NCBI GenBank assembly: GCA_016789625.1
Contig: JAEUQS010000501.1
Coordinates: 1-15,108 of the forward strand
Length of the DNA stretch: 15,108 nt
DNA from: Acidobacteriota bacterium
Lineage (GTDB): Bacteria; Acidobacteriota; Thermoanaerobaculia; UBA5066
Direction of reading: 5' to 3'
Part shown: in pieces, positions 1 to 6,934 of the stretch
Numbering within the stretch: the first letter of the stretch is position 1
Layout: the number at the start of each line of letters is the position of its first letter
Translations under genes and position numbers: made by a program
The notes under the pieces: generated by a model
Database searches by the model: none
Told to the model about the DNA's origin: nothing
Seen by the model: only the letters and a program-made list of their open reading frames with translations

Positions 1-588
1 GAACGCAAACCCCACGAACGTTCCGGTGAAGCGCGCCGGAACGATCCCGACGACGGTGTAGGGAAGGCCGTTCAGGGTCACGGCGCTTCCGAGGACCTCG
101 CGACTCGCCCCGAAGCGCCGCCGCCAGAGCCTCTCCGAGAGGAGGACGGTCGACGTTCCCGGCGTGTCGTCGGCGGGGAGGAACGTGCGGCCCAGGAGCG
201 GTGCGACGCCGAGAGCCTCGAAGTAGTTGGCCGAGGTCACCTGCACCGAGAGGAGCTCGGCAGCCTGAAGGGATTCCGCCTGTCGCAGGCTGACGACGGT
301 GCTGGAGAACGCCGCGAGGGACGCGAACGAACGGCCCGCGCTCTCTCGCAGGTCGCGAAGATCGAGCGAAGAGAAGGCGTGAAAGCTCGAGCCGTCCTTC
401 GCGGTGCGGTGCACGTTGACGAGCCGATCGGGCTCGTGGGCCGGCGCCTCTCTCAGGAGGATCGCGCTCACGAGGCTGAAGATCGCCGTCGCGACGCCCA
501 TTCCGAGCGCGAGCGTGACGACGGTCGACACGAGGAACCCGGGAGTTCTCGCGAGTCCGCGCGCGGCGACGCGAAAGTTGAGGCTCAT
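1..588 (-). CDS. ADOP-type ABC transporter permease, N-terminal part (runs off left edge)
   Basis: Read on the minus strand from ATG at 588 to position 1, this gives 196 open codons without a stop. The N-terminus (MSLNFRVAARGLARTPGF, then a hydrophobic segment VSTVVTLALGMGVATAIFSL at about residues 20-39) is the first membrane helix of the MacB/FtsX-like ADOP permeases. It is followed by a MacB periplasmic-core type region containing TSANYFEALGVAPLLGRTF and LSERLWRRRFGASREVLG, hallmark phrases of that domain. A strong AGGAGGAG Shine-Dalgarno lies 6 bases before the ATG, which fixes the start. The family normally has about 800 residues, so roughly three quarters is missing at the window edge. 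It diverges from the two plus-strand permeases and is clearly less similar to them than they are to each other. ADOP proteins are thought to act in macrolide-exporter or lipoprotein-export-like transport, but their substrates are mostly unknown. Confidence 0.9.
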   Translation of the reverse strand, partial: MSLNFRVAARGLARTPGFLVSTVVTLALGMGVATAIFSLVSAILLREAPAHEPDRLVNVHRTAKDGSSFHAFSSLDLRDLRESAGRSFASLAAFSSTVVSLRQAESLQAAELLSVQVTSANYFEALGVAPLLGRTFLPADDTPGTSTVLLSERLWRRRFGASREVLGSAVTLNGLPYTVVGIVPARFTGTFVGFAF

Positions 589-786
589 GGCGGCTCCTCC
601 TCGGGTTCGGAAGGGCCTCGCAACGCGGGTGCCAGGAACGACGGCGCCTTCGCGTTCCGGCGCGGGCGTTCGGGTTCCGGTTCCGGAATCCGCGGTGCCA
701 CGAGCGGACGGGCGACCGCGGGGAACCCGCGAAATCCCGCGTTTCGGGCTGGCGCGCCGTCTGCATAGCGCTGCGTGGAGTCAGAC
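589..786. promoter_or_regulatory. Divergent intergenic region between two permease genes
   Basis: This 198-bp gap must carry the promoters for the minus-strand permease (start 588) and the plus-strand permease (start 787). It is too GC-rich for me to point to a convincing sigma-70 -35/-10 pair on either strand. Visible structure is limited. Three TTCCGG hexamers start at 655, 675 and 681, the last forming the palindrome TTCCGGAA at 681-688. A small hairpin, CGCGGG-gaa-CCCGCG, lies at 717-731. Any of these could be operator elements, but that is inference. Short open frames crossing the region look like GC-driven shadows. Confidence 0.45.
777..780 (+). promoter_or_regulatory. Ribosome binding site deciding the start of the first tandem permease
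   Basis: GGAG at 777-780 sits 6 bases before ATG 787, a standard spacing. The frame is open from GTG 775, but using that start would place the Shine-Dalgarno inside the gene, so ATG 787 is preferred. Confidence 0.6.
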
Positions 787-3216
787 ATGCGCACCTCCTC
801 GATCCTCCCGGACGTCCGGGCCGCACTGAGATCGCTGCGGCGCACACCGGGCTTCGCGCTCGTCGCGGTGATCACGCTCGGCCTCGGCATCGGCGCCAAC
901 ACCTCGATGTTCAGCATCCTCAACGGGTACATGCTGGAGCCCCTGCCCTATCCGAAGGGCGAGCAGCTCGACCGCATCTATCGCGCGACGCCGCAGGACC
1001 CTCGCGGAGGCTTCTCCGCCGCCGACTATCTCGACCTGCGGCGGGAGGCAGGCGGCTACGGCGAGATCGCGGCTTACGCCAGCGCCGACATGGGTCTCGC
1101 GGAGCCCGGACGTCCGGCCCTTCCGGCCGCGGGCCTGCGCGTCTCGGCGAACCTCTTCGCGACGCTCGGAACCGGACCCAGCCTCGGCCGGAGCTTCAGG
1201 CAGGAAGAAGAGATCTCGGGCAAGCACCGCGTCGTCGTCATCAGCCATCGCTTCTGGCAGAACCGATTCGGCGGGGACGCGCACATCGTCGGCCGCAGCG
1301 TTCGAATCGACGCCGAGCAGCACGAGATCGTCGGTGTGCTGCCCGAGACGTTCAGCGACTGGCGCCACCTGACCTGGGTCGACGTCTTCCGTCCGCTCGG
1401 TTTCACGGCCGCGGAGATCGCGGACAGGAGCACCACGTCCCTGCGCCTCGTGGGTCGCCGCTCCGGGAGCGCCGCCGACGCCGGGCGCTTCATCGCGGCG
1501 TTCGGAAGCCGGCTCGCCAAGGCCTTTCCGGCGATCCACGCCGACGCCACCTGGCGGGCCGTCTCCATGGAGTCGACGTTCCTGCCTCGCGAGGGCCAGC
1601 TCATGGTCGGCATGCTCATCGGGCTCTCGGGCTTCGTGCTGCTCATCGCGTGCTCCAACCTCGCGAACCTCCTCCTCTCCCGCACGATGGCCCGCGCCCG
1701 CGAGCTCGCGATGCGCACCGCCCTCGGAGCCTCGCGGATGCAGGTGCTGCGTCCGCTCATCTTCGAAGCGCTTCTCCTCGCGCTCGCGGGCGGCGCCTGT
1801 GCCGTGCTCGTGGCTGGCTGGGCCTTCGACTGGATGGCCGTCGCCAGCCGGTCCGACAGTGGGGTCGGAATGCGGCTCACCCTCAACTGGCACGTCCTCG
1901 CCTGGGCGTTCGGCGCGTGCCTCTTCACGGCTCTCGCGTTCGGCGTCGCCCCGGCGCTCTACTCGCTGAGGCTGGACCTCAACGGCACGCTCAAGAGCGG
2001 CTCCCGCGGTCTCAGCGCCGGGCGGGGCCGGCAGACGTTCCGCAGCGCGCTCATCGTGGGTCAGTTCGCGCTCGCCATGGTGCTCCTCGCGGGGGCCGCG
2101 CTCTTCGTGCGCGGAATCCGCGAGCTGAACGATCGCCGTTACGGCTGGCAGTCCGACCAGCTCGTCACGGGCAGCATCGATCTCCCGAGCGCGCGATATC
2201 CGGGCGACGACGAGATCACGGAGTTCCAGAAGAAGGCCGTGCAGACGCTCGAAGCGGTTCCGGGCGTCGCCTCGGCCAGCTTCTCTTACGAGATGCCGTT
2301 CTTCGGGCTGAACGAGCCCCGCAAGTACGTCGTCTCGGGGCGCGAGCTGCCCGAGCCGGGCCGGGAGCCGGTCGCGCACGTCAACGGCGTCAGCCCCCGC
2401 TATTTCGAAACGGTGGGCACCCGGCTGATCGAAGGGCGCGTCTTCGACGATCGCGACACCCTCGCGGCCCCGCGCGTCGTCGTCATCAACCAGTCCATGG
2501 CCCGCGGTCTCTTCGGAAACGCGAGCCCGCTCGGCAAGCGCCTCGCGCGAGCGGGCGCGCAAGACCTTCGCGGGGCGGAGATCGTCGGCGTCGTCAGCGA
2601 CGTGAGGTCCGTCGCGCCCGACGCGAACCCCGTGGACTACCAGCTCTATCAGCCCGCGGCCCAGGAGCCCCGGCGCGCGAGCCAGCTCGCCGTGCGTGTC
2701 GAAGGAGTCGCGCCGTCGTCTCTCGTGGAGAGCGTTCGCACGGCCCTGGCCACGCTCGACGCGGATCTGCCGGTCAGGACGCTGCGAACGGGGGAGACCG
2801 CCGTCGCGCGCGCCAACTACGGGCTGGGCGTCATCGCCAGCATCCTCTCCGCTCTGGCCCTCCTCGGGCTGGGGCTCGCCTCACTGGGCGTCTACGGCGT
2901 CGTCGCCCGCACGGTGGCGCAGCGCACCTCGGAGTTCGGCATCCGCATCGCGCTGGGAGCGCAGTCCGGGGACATCACGCGTCTCGTCCTCTCTTCCGGG
3001 GCCAGGCTCGCGCTCCTCGGCTCGGCGCTCGGGCTCGTGGGCGCCGCCGGCGTCTCGCGGCTCATCGTCATGGCCTTCCCGAGCATTCCCACGACGAGCG
3101 TGCCCGTGCTCGCGGGGGTGACCGTTCTCCTCATCGGGATCGCCCAGATCGCCTGCTACCTTCCCGCGAGAAGCGCCTCGCGCGTGAACCCCACCGAAAC
3201 CCTGAGGGCCGAGTAA
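787..3216 (+). CDS. ADOP-type ABC transporter permease, first of tandem pair
   Basis: An 809-residue inner-membrane protein with the duplicated MacB_PCD plus FtsX layout of ADOP permeases. Helix 1 lies at about residues 22-45 (FALVAVITLGLGIGANTSMF), followed by a periplasmic core domain to about 265. The first FtsX unit has helices near 272-298, 325-350 and 368-393 and a coupling motif RARELAMRTALGAS (303-316). The second half starts with a helix near 419-443, has a second periplasmic domain to about 675, then helices near 679-706, 736-760 and 772-795. Its coupling motif RTSEFGIRIALGAQ (713-726) mirrors the first. The C-terminus PARSASRVNPTETLRAE is family-typical. No ATPase gene is nearby, hence orphan; it presumably borrows a MacB-like ATPase, or works differently. 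Substrate unknown. The start is ATG 787 (GGAG at 777-780) rather than in-frame GTG 775. The next permease begins 1 bp after its stop. Confidence 0.93.
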   Translation: MRTSSILPDVRAALRSLRRTPGFALVAVITLGLGIGANTSMFSILNGYMLEPLPYPKGEQLDRIYRATPQDPRGGFSAADYLDLRREAGGYGEIAAYASADMGLAEPGRPALPAAGLRVSANLFATLGTGPSLGRSFRQEEEISGKHRVVVISHRFWQNRFGGDAHIVGRSVRIDAEQHEIVGVLPETFSDWRHLTWVDVFRPLGFTAAEIADRSTTSLRLVGRRSGSAADAGRFIAAFGSRLAKAFPAIHADATWRAVSMESTFLPREGQLMVGMLIGLSGFVLLIACSNLANLLLSRTMARARELAMRTALGASRMQVLRPLIFEALLLALAGGACAVLVAGWAFDWMAVASRSDSGVGMRLTLNWHVLAWAFGACLFTALAFGVAPALYSLRLDLNGTLKSGSRGLSAGRGRQTFRSALIVGQFALAMVLLAGAALFVRGIRELNDRRYGWQSDQLVTGSIDLPSARYPGDDEITEFQKKAVQTLEAVPGVASASFSYEMPFFGLNEPRKYVVSGRELPEPGREPVAHVNGVSPRYFETVGTRLIEGRVFDDRDTLAAPRVVVINQSMARGLFGNASPLGKRLARAGAQDLRGAEIVGVVSDVRSVAPDANPVDYQLYQPAAQEPRRASQLAVRVEGVAPSSLVESVRTALATLDADLPVRTLRTGETAVARANYGLGVIASILSALALLGLGLASLGVYGVVARTVAQRTSEFGIRIALGAQSGDITRLVLSSGARLALLGSALGLVGAAGVSRLIVMAFPSIPTTSVPVLAGVTVLLIGIAQIACYLPARSASRVNPTETLRAE

Positions 3217-3217
3217 C

Positions 3218-5674
3218 GTGAAGGCACACAGCATGCTCATCGACGAAGGAACCGCCATCCTCAGGGACACCCGGGCCGCCATCCGGTCATTGCTCCGCGC
3301 GCCGGGCTTCACGCTCGTCGCCATCCTCACGCTCGGGCTCGGCATCGGGGCGAACACGTCGATGTTCAGCCTGCTCAACGAGGTGATGCTCCGCCCGCTG
3401 CCCTATGCCGACAACGACCGGCTGGACCGCATCGTCCGGTCCACCGAGCAGGAAGTCAGCGGAGGCTTCTCGCCGGCCGACACCCTCGACGCGGCGTCGG
3501 GGTTCGGCGGGTACGGCGAGATCGCGGCCTACGGCACCGCGCAGCTGAGCCTGGCCGAGCCGGGCCGGCCGGCCGAGATGGCCCCGGCGCTCCGCGTCTC
3601 CGCGAACTTCCTCTCGCTCCTCGGCGTCGAGCCGCAGCTCGGGCGCGGCTTCGTGCCCAAGGAAGCCGTGCGCGGAAATCACCGCGTGCTCGTGATCAGC
3701 CAGCGCGCGTGGCAGAACCGCTTCGGCGGGCGCAGCGACATCGTGGGCCACACCGTGAGGGTCGACGGCGAGGTGCACGAGATCGTCGGCGTGCTGCCCG
3801 CGAGCTTCAACGACTGGCGCCACCTGGGCTGGGTCGACCTCTTGAGGCCGCTGGGGCTCGACGAGAAGGAAATCGCCGACCGCAGCGGCACGTGGCTCGA
3901 GCTCATCGGAAAGAGGTCCGCCGGCATCACACGCGAAGAAGGCGAGGCCTTCGTCACGGGCTTCGGGAGCCGCCTCGCCAAGGCGCACCCCGAGGTCCAT
4001 GCCAAGAGCGTGTGGCGTTCGACCCCGCTCAGCGCGGCCGCCGCGGGCGACAACGGACCGACCACGCTCGCGATGCTCATCGGGCTCTCCGGGTTCGTGC
4101 TGCTCATCGCGTGCTCCAACCTCGCGAACCTGCTCCTGGCCCGCACCATGGCCCGCGCCCGCGAGTTCGCCGTGCGCACCGCGCTCGGGGCGTCCCGCAC
4201 GCGGCTGCTGCGTCCGCTGTTCCTCGAGTCGTTGCTCCTGGCCCTCACGGGCGGCGCGTTCGCCGTGTACGTCGCGGTGCTGGTGGCCGACTGGCTCGCG
4301 GTGCGGAGCACGGGCGACAACGGGGAACGGGTCGTCCTGGCGCTCGACTGGCACGTCCTCTCCTGGACGTTCGGAGCCTGTCTCTTCACGGCCGTCGTGT
4401 TCGGCGTCGCGCCCGCCCTCTTCACGCTGCGGCTGGATCCCAACGGCACGCTCAAGGGCGGAGGCCGGGGGACGACCTCCGACAGAGGCCATCAGAGGTT
4501 CCGGCAGTTCCTCATCGTGGGACAGTTCGCTCTCGCCATGGTGCTCCTCGCCGGCGCGGCGCTCTTCGCGCGGGGTCTTCACGAGATCAACAACCGCCGG
4601 CAGGGCTGGGAGTCGAACAACCTCGTCACGGGCCGCATGCTCCTTCCGGCGGGCGCGTATCCCGACGCGACGGCGATCTCGGAGTTCCAGCGGCTCACCG
4701 TCGAGCGGCTCGAGGCGCTGCCGGGCGTCGCCTCGGTCAGCGTCTCGTATTCGATGCCGTTCTTCGGCCTCTCGGAGCCGCGCAGCTACGTCGTCGAGGG
4801 CCGTGTGACGGAGCCCGGCCGCGAGCCGGCGGCGCACATCAACGGCGTCAGTCCACGCTATTTCGAGACGGTCGGCACGCGGATCTTCATGGGTCGCGCG
4901 TTCAGCACGCGGGACACGCTCGATTCCCCGAAGGTCTTCATCATCAACCAGGCGATGGCCCAGGGACTTTTCGGGAAGGAGAGCCCTCTCGGCCGGAAGA
5001 TCGCGCGGGCCGGCGGCAAGAGCCTCGAGTGGGGCGAGGTCGTCGGCGTCGCGGCCGACGTTCAGTCGGTCTACCCGAACCCGGGACCGGTGAAGTATCA
5101 GCTGTATCAGCCGCTCGCGCAGGAGCCGCGGCCGCTCTGCGAGATCGCCGTGCGCACCGCCGGCGTCGCGCCAGCGACTGTGGTGGACGGAATCCGCACC
5201 GCGATGACGGCGCTCGATGCCGATCTGCCCGTGCGCCGGCTGCAGCCGGCGGGCGCCACGATCGCCCGCGCGAACTACCAGCTCGGGGTGCTGAGCAGCA
5301 TGTTGTCGTCGATCGCGCTCCTCGGCCTCGGGCTCGCGTCGCTCGGAATCTACGGCGTCATCGCCCGCACGATGGCGCAGCGCACCGGCGAGTTCGGCAT
5401 CCGCCTCGCGCTCGGAGCGCAGGTGAGAGACATCACGCGCCTCGTCCTGGCTTCCGGGGCGAAGCTCGCGTTTCTCGGATCCGCCATCGGGCTCGCCGGG
5501 GCCTACGGGATCTCGCGGCTCCTGAACGCCGCCTGGGAGGGCATGCAGATGAACAGCGGGCTCGTCCTGACCGGAGCGACGCTCGTGCTGACCTCGATCG
5601 CGCTCCTCGCCTGCTACATCCCCGCGCGCAGCGCGTCGCGCCTGAACCCCACGGAGATCCTCCGGTCCGAGTAG
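3218..5674 (+). CDS. ADOP-type ABC transporter permease, second of tandem pair
   Basis: An 818-residue inner-membrane permease (from GTG 3218), a close paralogue of the gene before it. The same blocks occur in the same order: the first helix with LGLGIGANTSMFSLLN, then RFGGRSDIVGHTVRVDGEVH in the first periplasmic domain. The first FtsX unit follows with FVLLIACSNLANLLLARTMA and RAREFAVRTALGAS, and the second carries RTGEFGIRLALGAQ. The C-terminus is PARSASRLNPTEILRSE. By eye about two thirds of aligned residues are identical, so this looks like a local tandem duplication. Only one base separates it from the preceding stop, so co-transcription and probably translational coupling are expected. 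The start is uncertain. GTG 3218 has GAGGG 9 bases upstream, while ATG 3233 has AAGG 8 bases upstream and gives an N-terminus about as long as that of the first permease. Substrate unknown. A heterodimer of the two is possible but not shown. Confidence 0.92.
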   Translation: MKAHSMLIDEGTAILRDTRAAIRSLLRAPGFTLVAILTLGLGIGANTSMFSLLNEVMLRPLPYADNDRLDRIVRSTEQEVSGGFSPADTLDAASGFGGYGEIAAYGTAQLSLAEPGRPAEMAPALRVSANFLSLLGVEPQLGRGFVPKEAVRGNHRVLVISQRAWQNRFGGRSDIVGHTVRVDGEVHEIVGVLPASFNDWRHLGWVDLLRPLGLDEKEIADRSGTWLELIGKRSAGITREEGEAFVTGFGSRLAKAHPEVHAKSVWRSTPLSAAAAGDNGPTTLAMLIGLSGFVLLIACSNLANLLLARTMARAREFAVRTALGASRTRLLRPLFLESLLLALTGGAFAVYVAVLVADWLAVRSTGDNGERVVLALDWHVLSWTFGACLFTAVVFGVAPALFTLRLDPNGTLKGGGRGTTSDRGHQRFRQFLIVGQFALAMVLLAGAALFARGLHEINNRRQGWESNNLVTGRMLLPAGAYPDATAISEFQRLTVERLEALPGVASVSVSYSMPFFGLSEPRSYVVEGRVTEPGREPAAHINGVSPRYFETVGTRIFMGRAFSTRDTLDSPKVFIINQAMAQGLFGKESPLGRKIARAGGKSLEWGEVVGVAADVQSVYPNPGPVKYQLYQPLAQEPRPLCEIAVRTAGVAPATVVDGIRTAMTALDADLPVRRLQPAGATIARANYQLGVLSSMLSSIALLGLGLASLGIYGVIARTMAQRTGEFGIRLALGAQVRDITRLVLASGAKLAFLGSAIGLAGAYGISRLLNAAWEGMQMNSGLVLTGATLVLTSIALLACYIPARSASRLNPTEILRSE

Positions 5675-5695
5675 GGGCGGCCAAGGCTCCCTGAC

Positions 5696-5723
5696 TTGTA
5701 TCCCTAGGGCTTCTATGTATGAT
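5696..5723 (+). promoter_or_regulatory. Predicted sigma-70 promoter of the padR-like operon
   Basis: A -35-like TTGTAT at 5696-5701 is separated by 16 bases from a good -10, TATGAT, at 5718-5723 (5 of 6 to TATAAT). It lies in the only clearly AT-rich stretch nearby and about 35 bases upstream of ATG 5759. The -35 is weak (3 of 6), which suits a regulated promoter. The -10 sits at the centre of the palindrome described separately. Confidence 0.6.
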
Positions 5724-5743
5724 ACGTAGCGGTTCTAGGGATA
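5699..5743. promoter_or_regulatory. Nested palindromic operator, likely PadR binding site
   Basis: A 45-bp dyad is centred on G5721. The outer arms TATCCCTAG (5699-5707) and CTAGGGATA (5735-5743) are perfect 9-bp inverted repeats. The inner arms CTATGTAT (5713-5720) and ATACGTAG (5722-5729) match at 7 of 8 positions. Both pairs share exactly the same centre, and 17 of 22 positions across each half are complementary. The dyad covers the predicted -35 to -10 region, so a bound dimer would block RNA polymerase. PadR-family operators are typically ATGT/ACAT-type dyads, and the inner ATGT...ACGT fits that pattern. Autorepression is inferred from position. Confidence 0.7.
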
Positions 5744-5758
5744 GGACGAGAGGAGCAC

Positions 5759-6091
5759 ATGCCGCCGCTTTCGAAAGACCTCGTCGCCGCCTCGGCGATT
5801 CCGCTGATCCTCTCGATCCTGAAGAAGGGCGACAGCTACGGCTACGCCATCATCCAGGAGGTCCGCGAGAGATCCGGCGGCGAGATGCAGTGGGCCGACG
5901 GCATGCTGTACCCGATCCTCCACCGGCTCGAGAAGCGCAAGCTCGTGCAGTCGTACTGGGGCGTGGCGGAGAACGGCCGGAAGCGAAAGTACTACCGCCT
6001 CCACCGTTCCGGCGCAGAAGAGCTCGAGACGCTGCGGGCGCACTGGACGAGGCTGCACGGCATGCTGAACCAACCCGAAGGAGGCGCGTGA
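5759..6091 (+). CDS. PadR-family transcriptional regulator
   Basis: A 110-residue cytoplasmic DNA-binding protein of the short PadR (s1) class. The winged helix-turn-helix is textbook. It has ILSILKKGDSYGYAIIQEV (residues 18-36), then MQWADGMLYPILHRLEKRKL (43-62) as the recognition part, and the wing GRKRKYYRLHRSG (73-85). The C-terminal helix is short (ELETLRAHWTRLHGML), as expected for dimerising s1 members. These proteins usually repress transporter or stress genes until a ligand or partner releases them. The start is ATG 5759, behind GAGAGGAG ending at 5755. The stop TGA overlaps the next ATG by one base (6091). A palindromic operator overlaps its promoter, which suggests autoregulation. 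The two large permeases just upstream are candidate targets, because PadR genes next to ADOP permeases are a recurrent arrangement. Confidence 0.94.
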   Translation: MPPLSKDLVAASAIPLILSILKKGDSYGYAIIQEVRERSGGEMQWADGMLYPILHRLEKRKLVQSYWGVAENGRKRKYYRLHRSGAEELETLRAHWTRLHGMLNQPEGGA

Positions 6092-6552
6092 TGTTCGATC
6101 TGAAAAGGGCGGTCGAGACCTGGAGCCATACCGTGCGCGCCGGGCGCTGCGAGGGGACCGAGAGCGTCGACGAGCTGACCGATCATCTCTATTGCGAGAT
6201 CGACCGGGCCCGCGCCGAAGGCCTGTCCGACGAGCAGGCGTTCGCGGCGGCGGTGGCCCGCATCGGCGCGCCCAAGGCTCTCGTGGCGGAGCAGGCGAAG
6301 AACCGCACGCTGCGCCAGACGGTCTGTGCTCTCGAGGCGCGCGACGCGAACCTGCCGGGTAGCGGACGGAGCCTGCTGGTCGCGCACGCGATCCTCTGGG
6401 CCGCGGTGATCCTCGCCGCGTCGATCCTGCTCTCGAAATCGTCCGCGTCGACGGCCTTCGCGTTCCTTCTCACGGGTGTCCTCGTCCCCGCCTGGTGGGC
6501 TTCGGAGCTGCTCCTCCGGCGTGGCCTGCGCCGGGCCGGGGGCCCGTCGTGA
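6091..6552 (+). CDS. Small membrane protein with permease-prefix/HAAS-like helical domain
   Basis: A 153-residue protein. Residues about 26-70 (key parts: DELTDHLYCEIDRARAEGLS, then EQAFAAAVARIGAPKALVAE) match the helical module called permease prefix domain 1 or HAAS/DUF1700-like. It often occurs at the N-terminus of ADOP permeases or in proteins paired with PadR. Two hydrophobic helices follow, about 95-116 (LLVAHAILWAAVILAASILL) and 122-142 (AFAFLLTGVLVPAWWASELL), so it should sit in the inner membrane with the helical domain in the cytoplasm. The start ATG 6091 overlaps the padR stop as TGATG and has an excellent GAAGGAGG (6077-6084) 6 bases upstream, inside padR. That indicates coupled, near-equimolar synthesis. 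The likely role, inferred, is a membrane partner that tunes PadR. The long upstream in-frame extension is not used. Confidence 0.8.
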   Translation: MFDLKRAVETWSHTVRAGRCEGTESVDELTDHLYCEIDRARAEGLSDEQAFAAAVARIGAPKALVAEQAKNRTLRQTVCALEARDANLPGSGRSLLVAHAILWAAVILAASILLSKSSASTAFAFLLTGVLVPAWWASELLLRRGLRRAGGPS

Positions 6553-6896
6553 TGGCCCTTCTCATGGGGCTGAAGACGGTCTCTCCGGCCGATCTGCAGC
6601 GTCTGCTCCGGGAAGGCGCCGTCCACGCGATCGACGTCAACTCGCCGCAGAGCTGGGCAGAGGCCCATGTCCCTGGAGCGAAGAGCCTGGATCCCGCGGG
6701 CTACGGAGCCGCCGATCTCCCGGAAGACCGTACGGCGAGCCTCGTCTTCTACTGCTCCAACCCCTGGTGCCGGAAGGCGCCGCAGGCCGCCCTCCGTGCC
6801 CGCAAGCTCGGCTACGAGAACGTGAAGGTCATGTCCGCGGGAATCCAGGGCTGGGTCGGCGCGGGCCTGCCGATCGAGTCCGGCGCCGCAAGGTAG
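6552..6896 (+). CDS. Single-domain rhodanese-like protein
   Basis: A 114-residue protein consisting of one rhodanese domain. AIDVNSPQSWAEAHVPGAKS (residues 26-45) carries the conserved DV...W..AHVPGA signature. The active-site loop follows FY as C68-SNPWC-R74, and the C-terminal signature VMSAGIQGWVGAGLPIE lies at 93-109. Rhodaneses move sulfane sulfur through a persulfide on the loop cysteine; the natural acceptor here is unknown. There is no signal peptide, so it should be cytoplasmic. The loop has a second cysteine (C73) five residues after the first, so a disulfide or redox-sensing role is possible. ATG 6552 overlaps the previous stop as TGATG. A GC hairpin CGGGCC-ggg-GGCCCG (6532-6546) lies just before it and the Shine-Dalgarno is poor, so translation probably depends on coupling to the gene upstream. 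Confidence 0.88.
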   Translation: MALLMGLKTVSPADLQRLLREGAVHAIDVNSPQSWAEAHVPGAKSLDPAGYGAADLPEDRTASLVFYCSNPWCRKAPQAALRARKLGYENVKVMSAGIQGWVGAGLPIESGAAR

Positions 6897-6910
6897 GCGG
6901 GGAGGCCGCT

Positions 6911-6934
6911 CATCGCCGAGAATGGTCGGCGATG
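6911..6934 (+). promoter_or_regulatory. Perfect hairpin enclosing the start codon of the beta-propeller gene
   Basis: CATCGCCGA (6911-6919) and TCGGCGATG (6926-6934) are exact reverse complements with a 6-base loop, GAATGG. The ATG at 6932-6934 is the last three bases of the 3' arm, so in mRNA the start codon would be paired. No good Shine-Dalgarno is visible. It could limit translation unless ribosomes arriving from the rhodanese gene (stop 6896) melt it, or it could be a hairpin that ends the padR operon transcript, although no T-run follows. Confidence 0.55.

Noticed and set aside
781..2562. 593-codon minus-strand open frame opposite the first tandem permease
   Set aside because: Composition is Arg/Glu/Asp-rich with no hydrophobic core or family match, while the plus strand encodes a clear permease. 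The similar frame opposite the second permease (3287-4837) was rejected for the same reason.
5673..5692. Possible terminator hairpin right after the second permease
   Set aside because: The AGGGGC/GCTCCCT pairing needs a bulge and a wobble and has no T-run, so it is too weak to call.
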